From NCBI RefSeq assembly GCF_017888565.1, contig NZ_JAGHFX010000049.1, positions 16,129-80,128 of the forward strand: DNA of 64,000 nt, written 5' to 3'. Source of the DNA: Clostridium sp. Its GTDB lineage: Bacteria; Bacillota; Clostridia; Clostridiales; Clostridiaceae. Shown here piece after piece: positions 8,321 through 17,309 of the stretch. Every line of letters begins with the position of its first letter. Position 1 is the stretch's first letter. The notes under the pieces were generated by a model. That model was not told the DNA's origin. It did not search any database and saw only the letters and a program-made list of their open reading frames with translations. A program made the translations under genes and the position numbers.

Positions 8321-9592
8321 TTAATCTAATTGAGCAACTTTACTAACCTTAGGATTAAATATAATATATCCTACTATGATTGAAATTATTGTTGGGATAA
8401 CCCATCCAAATCCAATATTTGATAGAGGAATAAAGCTTAAGTTTAATCCTGGAATTGCAAATATAATTCCAAAAACTAGTGAAGTATAAACTCCAAGTCT
8501 TACAGCATTTAAATTTTTCAGTACTTTAGATAAAAGAGTCGTTACAATTAATGTAATTGAAACTGGATATAAAACATTAAGAATTGGCACAGATAAAACT
8601 ACTATATTATCAACTCCTAAAGTAGCAAGACCTAAGCTAACTATTGATAAAACTATTGCATTAACTTTAAATGGTAGTTTTCCATTTGATATTTTTTCAA
8701 AGAAATTAGCTCCTGCAGTTAATAAACCAATAGAAGTTGTTAAACAAGCAAGTCCCATAGCAAGTCCAATTATTACAGGTCCAATATTACCTAAAACACT
8801 TTTTGATATTAATATTAAAAGTCCAGTTTTTCCAATATCAGTTGGTGCTAAGTTAACTGTTTGAGCACCTATGTATGTTAAACCACCATATATAAAAGCA
8901 AGTCCTATCACGGCAATTGTGCTTGATTTTAAAATCATACTTGGCATATCTTTTGAGTTATATCCTTTATCCCTTAAAGAGGTAGTTATAATCCCAGCAA
9001 ATAAAAGTGCAGCTATAGCATCCATAGTTTGATATCCTTCTAATAATGAGGATGAAAATACATTTATTGAATTAGTTTCTACTATAGAGCCTATAGGACT
9101 TATAAATCCTTTTAGAATAAGGAATACAAGAAGCAACATTAACGCTGGAGTCAAATACTTACCAATTGCATCTATTATTGATGTACTACTTAAAACAAAA
9201 AATAAATTAATAATAAAATATACAGCCATAGCTATAAAAGGAGATATATTAGGGAAAAATGGATTTATTGTAAGCTCAAAGGTTGTAGCAGCTGTTCTAG
9301 GAATAGCAAGCATTGGACCTATTGCTATAAAAAGAATAGCTGTAAAAATTACTGAAAATTTAACTCCTATTCTGCTTGAAAGAGTTTTAAAAGTTCCATC
9401 TCCTTTAGAACAAGCTAAGATTGCTAAAAGTGGTAAACCTACTCCTGTGCATATAAAACCAATAATTCCAACTAGAAACTCACTTCCTATTTGATTTCCA
9501 AGAAAAGCTGGAAATATTAAGTTGCCGGCTCCAAAAAACATTGAAAATAGAGCGAAACCAACAACAATAGAATCTTTTGTACTTTTTTTCAT
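8321..9592 (-). CDS. brnQ: Branched-chain amino acid carrier BrnQ (sodium-dependent)
   Basis: A 423-residue polytopic membrane protein of the LIVCS family (about 12 spans). It imports leucine, isoleucine and valine with Na+ or H+. The N-terminal signature GFALFSMFFGAGNLIFPAFLG is diagnostic. I start it at 9592 because GGAGGAAAT lies just upstream in the mRNA; an in-frame ATG 14 codons earlier has no RBS. It stands alone as a monocistronic unit on the minus strand. I saw no T-box or Leu-leader in front of it. Confidence 0.95.
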   Translation of the reverse strand: MKKSTKDSIVVGFALFSMFFGAGNLIFPAFLGNQIGSEFLVGIIGFICTGVGLPLLAILACSKGDGTFKTLSSRIGVKFSVIFTAILFIAIGPMLAIPRTAATTFELTINPFFPNISPFIAMAVYFIINLFFVLSSTSIIDAIGKYLTPALMLLLVFLILKGFISPIGSIVETNSINVFSSSLLEGYQTMDAIAALLFAGIITTSLRDKGYNSKDMPSMILKSSTIAVIGLAFIYGGLTYIGAQTVNLAPTDIGKTGLLILISKSVLGNIGPVIIGLAMGLACLTTSIGLLTAGANFFEKISNGKLPFKVNAIVLSIVSLGLATLGVDNIVVLSVPILNVLYPVSITLIVTTLLSKVLKNLNAVRLGVYTSLVFGIIFAIPGLNLSFIPLSNIGFGWVIPTIISIIVGYIIFNPKVSKVAQLD

Positions 9593-9995
9593 TATTTTAT
9601 TTCCTCCGTTAAAAGTATAGTATAAATGCTTCAATATACTAATTCTTATTTATTCGCTAATATTATAAATAATAAAAGTTAATAAATTTATTTAAGCATA
9701 GTGATAAATTTGAAAACATATAATGTTTAATTTTTAAATAAACTTTCATAAATATTAATATATTATTTCCTTTATTGAAATATAATCTCATAAAATATAA
9801 CAAAAGGTTAACAAATTAATAAAGAAAGAGTTGTTTTATTGAATAAACGCTAAATATGCATGTCTTATATTAACATAATACGACAAAATATTCAATGAAT
9901 TATTAAATTAAAACATAAGAGAAAAAATGGTATAATATATATAATATTTATAGTTGAAGCTATTATTAAATTAGTAAAGCCTAGGAGGAAATCGA
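9593..9995. other. Divergent intergenic region between brnQ and the hexapeptide transferase gene
   Basis: About 400 bases of A+T-rich DNA with both promoters. The only convincing signal is an extended -10 (TGGTATAAT, 9928-9936) for the rightward gene. No riboswitch-like conserved motif or ORF is visible. Confidence 0.5.
9928..9936 (+). promoter_or_regulatory. Extended -10 element before the hexapeptide transferase gene
   Basis: TGGTATAAT matches the extended -10 consensus TGnTATAAT; no good -35 is visible. It lies about 60 bases before ATG 9996. Confidence 0.55.
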
Positions 9996-10886
9996 ATGTT
10001 ATTAAGTGAAATTATAGAATTTAAAGAGGATTTAGAGCTTCTTAAAGATGGAGAATTTACATCTTTGGGGTTAGCAATTTCTGTATGTGAGGAAAAATTA
10101 CTTTCTTTTATTGAAAATGAAAAATATATAGATGCTTTAAGTGATAGGATAACTTGTTTAATTACAACAAAAGATATAGGAGAAAAGCTTAAAAATAAAT
10201 ATGGAATTATAGTTTCAGCTAATCCTAGGATGGATTATTTTAAGTTACATAATAAATTATCTGATTTAAAGGACTATAAAAGAAAAGAGTTTGATACAAT
10301 TATAGGAGAAAATTGTGATATAAGTCCTTTATCATCTATAAGTAAAAAGAATGTTATTATAGGAAATAATGTGAAAATTGAAGAATTTGTTGTTATAAGA
10401 GAAAATACTGTGATTGATGATAATAGTATTATAAGAGCAGGGGTTATAATAGGTGGTGAAGGATATGAATATAAAAGAGTAGACGGAATAATAATGAATG
10501 TTAATCATTGCGGTGGAGTAATTATAGGAAATAATGTAGAGATACAATATAATTCATGTATAGATAAAGCGCTTTATACATGGGATAATACAGTTATAGG
10601 AGATTATTCAAAGTTAGATGATTTAGTTCATATAGAGCATGGAGTGAAAATAGGAAGTAGATGTCTGATTGCATCAAGAGCAACATTTGGTGGCCGAACT
10701 ATACTTGGAGATGATTCATGGGTTGGTTTAGGAGCTATTATATCAAATGGTCTAACTCTTGGTAATAAAGTAAGTATAAGCCTGGGATCTGTAGTAACTA
10801 AAAATTTAAAAGATGAAGAAAAAGTTTCAGGTAACTTTGCAATTAATCATAATAAATATATAGATTTTATTAAAAGCATCAGATAA
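9996..10886 (+). CDS. LpxD-like hexapeptide-repeat acyltransferase
   Basis: A 296-residue protein. After a ~95-residue N-terminal domain come many left-handed beta-helix hexapeptides ([IV]G-x4 turns such as VIIGNN, TVIGDY, KIGSRC). They include the IIGGEGYEYKR loop and the CGGVIIGNNVEIQYNSCIDKA segment that parallel LpxD (UDP-3-O-acylglucosamine N-acyltransferase). A Gram-positive has no lipid A, so it more likely acylates an amino-sugar nucleotide for surface glycans. The His in DLVHIEHGVKIG corresponds to the catalytic histidine region. RBS AGGAGGAAA precedes ATG 9996. It lies between brnQ and galU as a single gene. Confidence 0.85.
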   Translation: MLLSEIIEFKEDLELLKDGEFTSLGLAISVCEEKLLSFIENEKYIDALSDRITCLITTKDIGEKLKNKYGIIVSANPRMDYFKLHNKLSDLKDYKRKEFDTIIGENCDISPLSSISKKNVIIGNNVKIEEFVVIRENTVIDDNSIIRAGVIIGGEGYEYKRVDGIIMNVNHCGGVIIGNNVEIQYNSCIDKALYTWDNTVIGDYSKLDDLVHIEHGVKIGSRCLIASRATFGGRTILGDDSWVGLGAIISNGLTLGNKVSISLGSVVTKNLKDEEKVSGNFAINHNKYIDFIKSIR

Positions 10887-11030
10887 TTATAATATAAACA
10901 GTTCTAAATAAAAATCTAACATATAAGTGCAATATTTTTCATATTAAATTTATTTAGTTTACAGTAATAGCTTTTTATATTATAGTTATTAACATAATTG
11001 TTAAATAGTTCAAAATATATAAGTCATAAA

Positions 11031-11059
11031 TTGAACTGCTTATATTAATATGGTAAAAT
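11031..11059 (+). promoter_or_regulatory. galU promoter
   Basis: TTGAAC (11031-11036), 17-base spacer, TAAAAT (11054-11059) with an upstream TGG extension. A good vegetative promoter about 50 bases before the galU start. Confidence 0.7.
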
Positions 11060-11106
11060 TGTAATTGATTATATTATGTAAAGATATGTGAATGAGAGGG
11101 ATAAAG

Positions 11107-11976
11107 ATGAAAGTAAGAAAAGCCATTATACCAGCAGCTGGTCTTGGAACTAGATTTTTGCCAGCTACTAAGGCACAACCTAAGGAAATGCTTCCAATAG
11201 TTGATAAGCCAACAATACAATATATTATTGAAGAAGCTGTAGCTTCAGGGATTGAAGAAATACTTATAATTACTGGAAGAAATAAAAAGTGTATAGAAGA
11301 TCATTTTGATAAATCTGTAGAATTAGAAATGGAACTTGAAAAAAATCATAAAGAAGATCTTTTAGAACTCGTTAGGGGAATATCTGATATGGTTGATATT
11401 CATTACATAAGACAAAAAGAACCTAAAGGATTAGGGCACGCCATATTATGTGCAAGAGCATTTGTTGGAAATGAGCCTTTTGCAGTATTATTAGGTGATG
11501 ATGTAGTTGATTCAGAAGTACCTTGTTTAAAACAATTGATGGATTGTTATAAGGAATATAAGACATCTATATTAGGAGTTCAAACTGTAGCCCATGAAGA
11601 TGTAAATAAATATGGTATAGTAGATGGGATTCATATTGAAGATAGAGTTTATAAAGTTAAGAAGTTAGTTGAAAAACCAGCTATAGATGAGGCACCAAGT
11701 AATGTTGCTATATTAGGAAGATATATAATAACTCCTCAAATATTCGATGTACTACAAAATACAGAACCAGGTAAGGGTGGAGAAATTCAACTTACAGATG
11801 CTCTACAAACTTTAATAGGAAATGAAGCTATGTATGCATATAATTTTGAAGGAAGAAGATATGATGTAGGAGATAAGCTTGGATTCTTACAAGCTACTGT
11901 TGAATATGCATTAAAAAGAGATGAACTTAGGGAACCATTTATTCAATATTTGACAAGTAGGGAATGGAATAAATAA
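11107..11976 (+). CDS. galU: UTP-glucose-1-phosphate uridylyltransferase
   Basis: A 289-residue enzyme that makes UDP-glucose from UTP and glucose-1-phosphate, the donor for polysaccharide and glycolipid synthesis. The N-terminal [19 protein letters not shown] motif and the KPTIQYI and LGDDVVDSE segments are those of bacterial GalU/GtaB. The length is normal. The ATG at 11107 has GAGGG six bases upstream; an earlier in-frame ATG at 11092 would contain that RBS. It follows its own promoter and ends at a shared bidirectional terminator. It should feed the glycosyltransferases at the left of the window. Confidence 0.96.
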   Translation: MKVRKAIIPAAGLGTRFLPATKAQPKEMLPIVDKPTIQYIIEEAVASGIEEILIITGRNKKCIEDHFDKSVELEMELEKNHKEDLLELVRGISDMVDIHYIRQKEPKGLGHAILCARAFVGNEPFAVLLGDDVVDSEVPCLKQLMDCYKEYKTSILGVQTVAHEDVNKYGIVDGIHIEDRVYKVKKLVEKPAIDEAPSNVAILGRYIITPQIFDVLQNTEPGKGGEIQLTDALQTLIGNEAMYAYNFEGRRYDVGDKLGFLQATVEYALKRDELREPFIQYLTSREWNK

Positions 11977-12014
11977 TTTAAGTATATTTATTTAGAAATA
12001 ATAAGATTATAAAT

Positions 12015-12055
12015 AAAGCTAAACAATTAAGATAAATTTAATCGTTTAGCTTTTT
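12015..12055. terminator. Bidirectional terminator between galU and the polymerase-like gene
   Basis: AAAGCTAAAC (12015-12024) pairs with GTTTAGCTTT (12044-12053), followed by T residues; A residues lie on the other side. Confidence 0.85.
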
Positions 12056-12058
12056 ATA

Positions 12059-13279
12059 TTAAATTAATTTTTTATTTACATTATTACAATAACTTGCAAT
12101 TGATAATATAATAAACATTGTAATAATTATTTTTAATGAATTATAGTAGCAATCCAATAAATTCATAAATTGAAAGCTAATAAATGAAATTGTTACTCCA
12201 ATTAATACAGCTTTATTTTTGGTGTTATTACAACTATTTATATATGAGAAAAGTGATAATAGTGTTAAGGTCAGAAATAGTATAAAGAATATACTGCCTA
12301 GAACCCCTAATTCAACTTGAATCTTTAAAAATATATTGTGTGGATGCAGTGCCTTATAACTGCCATGAATCATTAATTCTTGATTATGATAAATATAGTT
12401 AGGATATGCTGATGAAAAGTTTTCATATCCAAGACCAAATAATGGATTATCTCTTATCATTAGTTCAGCAGACTTCCAAATTTTAAATCTGCTGCTATTT
12501 TGATCTAAACTAAAAATATCTAATATTCTAATTCTGCTTTGAGGAATTAGAAATAATACTATAGGAAGAATTATAGAAGCTATTATAAAGCGTTTATCAT
12601 AAACTATTGCTATTAAAACTGATCCAAATAACAATGCTAATAAAGCATTACGGGATTGAGACAATATTATATTTGAAATAAGTAAAATTGAAATTATAAA
12701 AAAAGATATCTTCTCATATCTTTTTTTGCTATTTAAAAGTAATAGTAAAACTATAAATAAGGATAATATTGTATATGCTCCTAGATTATTTGAATTCTCT
12801 AAAAAAGAAGTAATTCTATGTTCTTCATCTAATGAAATATTTGAGAATATTTGTTTAAATAATTGAAAAATACTCACTAAACTAGATAATATAGCAACAC
12901 CTAAAAATGAATTTAGTAGTATACGAAAGATATTTCTACCATTTAATTTATAAGAAATTGAATAATATATAAATATATACATAGAGAATCGTATACTATT
13001 TACAATTGTAACCTTTTTATCCATAGCAATAATTGTAGATGCATACATAATTATGTTTAATAATGATAAGGAGATGAAAATTTTATCTTTCAACAATAAG
13101 GATATATTCTTAAGCACAGTTTGTCTTTCTTTCTTTATAACAATAAATCCAAGAAGTTGTACTAAGAATAGTGAATATAAAATTAAGTCAGAATTTATAG
13201 CTCCATAACTTGGTAAAATTGGGTATAGAACTATAAATAATATTATTAAAATATTTAAAACATTTTTATATAATTTCAT
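12059..13279 (-). CDS. O-antigen ligase/polymerase-like membrane protein (Wzy/WaaL type)
   Basis: A 406-residue protein with about 10-12 membrane spans and the large extracytoplasmic loop of the PF04932 family, which holds LMIRDNPLFGLGYENF and, later, HGSYKALHPHNIFLKIQVELGV. The conserved G-x-G...HN-x-[FY]L pattern marks O-antigen ligases and capsule polymerases. It probably polymerises or ligates lipid-linked glycan outside the membrane. I chose the start at 13279 because GAGG lies ten bases ahead; the longer frame to 13336 would run through the trpS terminator. It is the only flippase/polymerase-class gene seen here. Confidence 0.82.
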   Translation of the reverse strand: MKLYKNVLNILIILFIVLYPILPSYGAINSDLILYSLFLVQLLGFIVIKKERQTVLKNISLLLKDKIFISLSLLNIIMYASTIIAMDKKVTIVNSIRFSMYIFIYYSISYKLNGRNIFRILLNSFLGVAILSSLVSIFQLFKQIFSNISLDEEHRITSFLENSNNLGAYTILSLFIVLLLLLNSKKRYEKISFFIISILLISNIILSQSRNALLALLFGSVLIAIVYDKRFIIASIILPIVLFLIPQSRIRILDIFSLDQNSSRFKIWKSAELMIRDNPLFGLGYENFSSAYPNYIYHNQELMIHGSYKALHPHNIFLKIQVELGVLGSIFFILFLTLTLLSLFSYINSCNNTKNKAVLIGVTISFISFQFMNLLDCYYNSLKIIITMFIILSIASYCNNVNKKLI

Positions 13280-13315
13280 AGATATAAACCTCATTTTCTT
13301 AAAGTATATAAATAA

Positions 13316-13338
13316 AGAGCCCCTATTAAGGAGCATCT
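13316..13338 (-). terminator. Terminator after trpS
   Basis: On the minus strand AGATGCTCC pairs with GGGGCTCT (one bulged T), directly followed by a T-rich tail. It lies between trpS and the polymerase-like gene. Confidence 0.7.
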
Positions 13339-13349
13339 ATTTATTTTTA

Positions 13350-14360
13350 TTATCCCCTAGGAATAAATCCAATTTTCTTCTGCATTTTTCTAAGTGTCTT
13401 CATTGAAGCATAGTTTGCTTTTTCAGCTCCTAGTTTGTAGATATCTTCTAATGCTTTTTTATCTTTAAGGATATCTTTAACCTTATTTTGAATTGGTTCT
13501 AATTCGCTAACTATAGCATCAGCTACATCCTTCTTTAAATCAGCATAGCCTTTATCCTTATAGTATTCTACAAGTTCTTCTGCTGTTGAACCATTAATTG
13601 CGATTAGAAGATCAAGTAAGTTTTTAACACCTGGTTGTTCATCAGAATAATTTATAACTCCAAGGCTATCAGTAACAGCTCTAGATATTTTCTTTCTTAT
13701 TACTTCAGGTGGGTCCATTATTAAGATGTAAGCATTTGGATTATCATCTGACTTAGACATCTTTTTAGTTGGCTCTTGAAGACTCATAACTTTAGCACCA
13801 ACCTTTGGAATGTAAGGGTCTGGAATCTTAAATGTTGGGCTATAAGTATTATTAAATCTGCTAGCTATATCTCTAGCTATTTCTAAATGTTGTTTTTGAT
13901 CTTGACCAACAGGTACTAAATCTGTGTTATATAAAAGAATATCAGCAGCCATTAAAACTGGATAAGTAAATAGCCCTGCCCCTATTGAATCACCGTATCT
14001 TTGTGATTTATCTTTATATTGAGTCATTCTGCTAAGCTCGCCCATATAAGTATTACATGTTAAAAGCCATGCACATTCGCTATGAGCAGGAACATGTGAC
14101 TGAATAAATAAAGTATTCTTTTCAGGAACTATACCTGCAGCTATATATATTGCAAGGACTTCAAGAGTTCTTTGTCTTAAATCCTTAGGTTCTTGTCTAA
14201 CGGTTATTGCATGTAGATCAACTACACAAAAATAACAATCAAATTCATCTTGAAGAGCAACCCAATTTTTTATTGCCCCTAAATAATTTCCTAAAGTTAA
14301 TTGTCCTGAAGGTTGAATTCCACTAAAAATAACCTTCTTTTGTTCTGTATTATTTTCCAA
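13350..14360 (-). CDS. trpS: Tryptophanyl-tRNA synthetase
   Basis: A 336-residue class I aminoacyl-tRNA synthetase that charges tRNA-Trp. FSGIQPSGQLTLGNYLGAI carries the HIGH-equivalent (TLGN), and KKMSKSDDN is the KMSKS loop. GAGLFTYPVLMAADILLY and DQKQHLE are the tryptophan pocket segments. Length is normal. The leader has no visible T-box: I looked for the TGGnACCGCG antiterminator motif on the minus strand and found none. AAAGGAGTG lies just before the ATG. It is monocistronic, with its own terminator. Confidence 0.97.
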   Translation of the reverse strand: MENNTEQKKVIFSGIQPSGQLTLGNYLGAIKNWVALQDEFDCYFCVVDLHAITVRQEPKDLRQRTLEVLAIYIAAGIVPEKNTLFIQSHVPAHSECAWLLTCNTYMGELSRMTQYKDKSQRYGDSIGAGLFTYPVLMAADILLYNTDLVPVGQDQKQHLEIARDIASRFNNTYSPTFKIPDPYIPKVGAKVMSLQEPTKKMSKSDDNPNAYILIMDPPEVIRKKISRAVTDSLGVINYSDEQPGVKNLLDLLIAINGSTAEELVEYYKDKGYADLKKDVADAIVSELEPIQNKVKDILKDKKALEDIYKLGAEKANYASMKTLRKMQKKIGFIPRG

Positions 14361-14827
14361 TTAAAGCACTCCTTTCATTTGTGCATGTTACATATAACGT
14401 TTAACTATATCATTAATTATAGATTTGGAAAATTACCATGTCAACAAAGAATGATTTAATATTAGACTTAATAAACTTTAAGTCTTCAAAATATAGGGAT
14501 AGAATTAAATATTAACAACTTATATACGTTAATTTTCTAATTAAATCTTGATACTGATGAATTTAAAATTAATAAACTTGAAATTGATGAATTTAGAATA
14601 GATGAATTATATTTCATTTTAATCATGTGGGCTTTGGATTTTTCTACTGGTAAATTTAAAATTAATATACACGAAAAGTTTATAAATATATTTATCTAAT
14701 CAAATTTTAATTAGATAATATTATTATAAGAAAATATTGTTATTAATTTGACAAATGCGCTTTTAAAAGTTAAAATTATATAGGTTTTTTACGAATTTTA
14801 TATAATTATGTTGTGGAGGTGATTTAT
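14361..14827. other. Divergent intergenic region between trpS and the sugar ABC operon
   Basis: About 460 bases. Around 14551-14700 a plus-strand frame reads as repeated FKIN/IDEF-like codons (GATGAATTTA recurs three times) up to TAA, but it has no usable start, so it may be a decayed gene end. A clear promoter for the ABC operon lies at 14748-14776. No T-box motif is seen. Confidence 0.4.
14748..14776 (+). promoter_or_regulatory. Promoter of the sugar ABC-UbiA operon
   Basis: TTGACA (14748-14753), 17-base spacer, TAAAAT (14771-14776), near consensus. The spacer holds the palindrome CTTTTAAAAG, a possible operator. Confidence 0.78.
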
Positions 14828-16057
14828 ATTAGCTATATAGAGTTTAATAATTTATCAAAAAAATACAAAAATAGCAAAAAATATGCAATTAAAGATATAA
14901 ATTTCACAATTAAAAAAGGTGAGTTTGTAGTTATTGTTGGACCTAGTGGTAGTGGTAAATCAACTCTTTTAGACTTAATTTGTGGTTTTGAAGATATTAC
15001 TGAAGGAAATATAAAAATAGATAATGAGATAATTAATGACATAGAGCCAAAAGATAGAGATGTTTCTATGGTATTTCAAAACTATGCTTTATATCCTCAT
15101 TTAACAGCATATGAAAATATTGCTTTTGGAATGAAGATAAGAAAAGTAAATAAGAATGAAATAAATGAAAAGGTAATGTGGGCAGCTAAGATATTACATC
15201 TTGAAGATTGCTTAAAATCAAAGCCCAAAAATTTATCTGGTGGGCAAAGGCAAAGAATAGCACTTGCAAGAGCAATGGTAAGAAATCCTAAGGTGTTTTT
15301 AATGGACGAGCCTTTATCTAATTTAGATGTAAAGCTTAGAAATTCAACTTCAAATGAAATAACTAATTTGCACAAGGAGTTGAATGCAACTACTATATAT
15401 GTTACACATGATCAAGTAGAAGCTTTAACAATGGCAGATAAAATAGTTATATTAAACGAAGGAGAAATTCAGCAAATAGGAACTCCGCTTGATATTTATA
15501 CAAATCCTAGCAACGTTTTTGTAGCTACATTTATTGGAAGACCTGAAATGAATTTATTTAATTTATCTATAGAGGAAGAGTATATATCGTTAGACAATTC
15601 AATTAGAATTATTAAACCTGAAGAACTTAATTATTTAGAAAAAGGTGAATATATACTTGGGTTAAGAGCTGAAGATATTAAAAATATAAATAATATAGGT
15701 GAAAATATCAAAAATAAATATAACTTAGGCAATTCAGATAACGTGGAGAAGAATAAGATAAATAAAAATAATATAACCGAGAAGAATGTAAGTTATAGCC
15801 ATAAATATAACAAAGAAAATATAAATAAAGATTTTATAGATGCTACCATAGAAAAAATTGAGTATTTAGGAAGCGAAACTATTTATCATCTTTTATATGA
15901 AGAAATAAAATTTACATGGAAAGCTTATAATATTAATAATTTGAAGATAGGTGAAAAAGTTCATATTAGTTTTAACTTTACTAAAGCTAATATTTTTAAT
16001 AAATTAACACAAGAAAATATAAGGAGTAAGCAAAATGAAGGCAAAGAAAATAATTAG
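14828..16057 (+). CDS. CUT1-type sugar ABC transporter ATPase (MalK/UgpC-like), probable ATT start
   Basis: About 409 residues. Walker A GPSGSGKST, Q-loop MVFQNYALYPH, signature LSGGQRQRIALARA, Walker B VFLMDEPLSNLD and the ATTIYVTHDQVEALTMAD switch are intact. The C-terminal ~170 residues are a MalK-type TOBE region with an Asn/Lys-rich insertion. The only Shine-Dalgarno sequence, GGAGGT (14816-14821), is six bases before an in-frame ATT (14828), which would give the usual N-terminus SYIEFNNLSKKY. The upstream GTG codons at 14813 and 14819 precede or overlap the RBS, so ATT initiation seems likeliest. It energises the two permeases downstream; the next gene overlaps by 23 bases. Confidence 0.9.
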   Translation: MSYIEFNNLSKKYKNSKKYAIKDINFTIKKGEFVVIVGPSGSGKSTLLDLICGFEDITEGNIKIDNEIINDIEPKDRDVSMVFQNYALYPHLTAYENIAFGMKIRKVNKNEINEKVMWAAKILHLEDCLKSKPKNLSGGQRQRIALARAMVRNPKVFLMDEPLSNLDVKLRNSTSNEITNLHKELNATTIYVTHDQVEALTMADKIVILNEGEIQQIGTPLDIYTNPSNVFVATFIGRPEMNLFNLSIEEEYISLDNSIRIIKPEELNYLEKGEYILGLRAEDIKNINNIGENIKNKYNLGNSDNVEKNKINKNNITEKNVSYSHKYNKENINKDFIDATIEKIEYLGSETIYHLLYEEIKFTWKAYNINNLKIGEKVHISFNFTKANIFNKLTQENIRSKQNEGKENN

Positions 16058-17309
16058 TACTTTATTAATGTTACCTATACTTATGGTTGGATGTTCTAAG
16101 GCTGAAGATAAGAAAAGTGATGAAATAGGTGGAACTATAAAGGTAGTTACATCTAGAACAGATGCAGACAAGCTATTTGAAAAAATAGAAGAGGATTTTA
16201 AAAAGCTATATCCAAGTGTTGAGGATATAATATGGGAATCAGCTGCAGATTATGACAATTACATAATGACTAGAATGAATACTAAAGATTATGGAGATGT
16301 TTTATTTCTTCCATTTACTATGAATGGTACTCCAGAAGAATATGAAAACTATTTTGAACCATTAGGAAAAGTAGATGAATTAGAAGAAAAATACATAGAT
16401 GTTACAGAAGCTGATTATGATGGAATAGCATATGGATTACCAGCAGCAGTAAATTCATTAGGTATTATATATAATGAAGAAGTTCTTAAAAAGGCAGGGA
16501 TAGAATCTATGCCAACATCAACAGAAGAAATGGTAGAAGCTGCGAAGAAAGTAAAAGAAAATACAGAGGCTATACCTTTCTATACAAATTATAATAAAAC
16601 ATTAGGTACTTGGGGTGGAACTTTAACTTCTTATGGTGGAGAGCAATATAGATCAGAAATGTTAAAGGCAGGTACTGCATTTAAAGAAGGTCAACCAATA
16701 CGTGAAGTAATGGATTTATTTTATGAATTATCATCAAATGGACTTATAGAAGAGGATCCAGTTACAGGAGATTTTGCAAAATCGCTACAAATGCTTGCAG
16801 ATGGTAAAGTTGCAATGATAATGAAGGGTTCCCAAGATGCAAAGATGATCCAAGATTTAAGTACAAATGGCAGCAAAATAAATATAGCTCCATTACCAGT
16901 AAAGTTTAATGGACAAACAAGTATTGCATTTGGAGCACCATCAGTAATAGGAATAAATAGAAATAGTGAAAATAAAGCAACAGCTAAAGCATTTTTAGAA
17001 TTCTTTATTTCAGCTAAAAGTGGATATGCAGATGATTTAGGTGGAATGTCACCAAGCAAAGAAGATTTAACTGACGAACAAAAAGAAACCTTTGAAAAGA
17101 ATAATATTATATTAACTGTACCAACTGAAACACCAGAAGTTGATGCAAAATATACTACAATAGCTAATGAAGTAGGTGTTGCTAGATTAACAGATGTACT
17201 TCAAAAGGTTATTAATATAGGAATGTATCCAAATCAAAATGAAAGTTATAGTGATTATATCAATTCATTAGAAGCTAAATGGGAAGCGGCAGCACAGGCA
17301 AATGAATAA
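16035..17309 (+). CDS. Sugar ABC transporter substrate-binding lipoprotein
   Basis: A 424-residue family 1 extracellular binding protein. The signal peptide ends in the lipobox LMVGC with the lipidated Cys at residue 20. The mature part has the two-lobed binding fold with typical segments such as AYGLPAAVNSLGIIYNEE and GKVAMIMKGSQDAKM. It delivers a sugar or polyol to the MalF/MalG-type permeases. RBS AAGGAG and overlap with the ATPase gene show a single operon. Substrate is not decidable; the best guess is an oligosaccharide or glycerol-phosphate-type compound. Confidence 0.93.
   Translation: MKAKKIISTLLMLPILMVGCSKAEDKKSDEIGGTIKVVTSRTDADKLFEKIEEDFKKLYPSVEDIIWESAADYDNYIMTRMNTKDYGDVLFLPFTMNGTPEEYENYFEPLGKVDELEEKYIDVTEADYDGIAYGLPAAVNSLGIIYNEEVLKKAGIESMPTSTEEMVEAAKKVKENTEAIPFYTNYNKTLGTWGGTLTSYGGEQYRSEMLKAGTAFKEGQPIREVMDLFYELSSNGLIEEDPVTGDFAKSLQMLADGKVAMIMKGSQDAKMIQDLSTNGSKINIAPLPVKFNGQTSIAFGAPSVIGINRNSENKATAKAFLEFFISAKSGYADDLGGMSPSKEDLTDEQKETFEKNNIILTVPTETPEVDAKYTTIANEVGVARLTDVLQKVINIGMYPNQNESYSDYINSLEAKWEAAAQANE

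Noticed and set aside
13280..13336. 19-codon N-terminal extension of the polymerase-like protein
   Set aside because: It crosses the trpS terminator hairpin and has no RBS, while GAGG precedes the start at 13279.
14361..14812. T-box riboswitch before trpS
   Set aside because: No antiterminator motif on the minus strand and no terminator in the leader.
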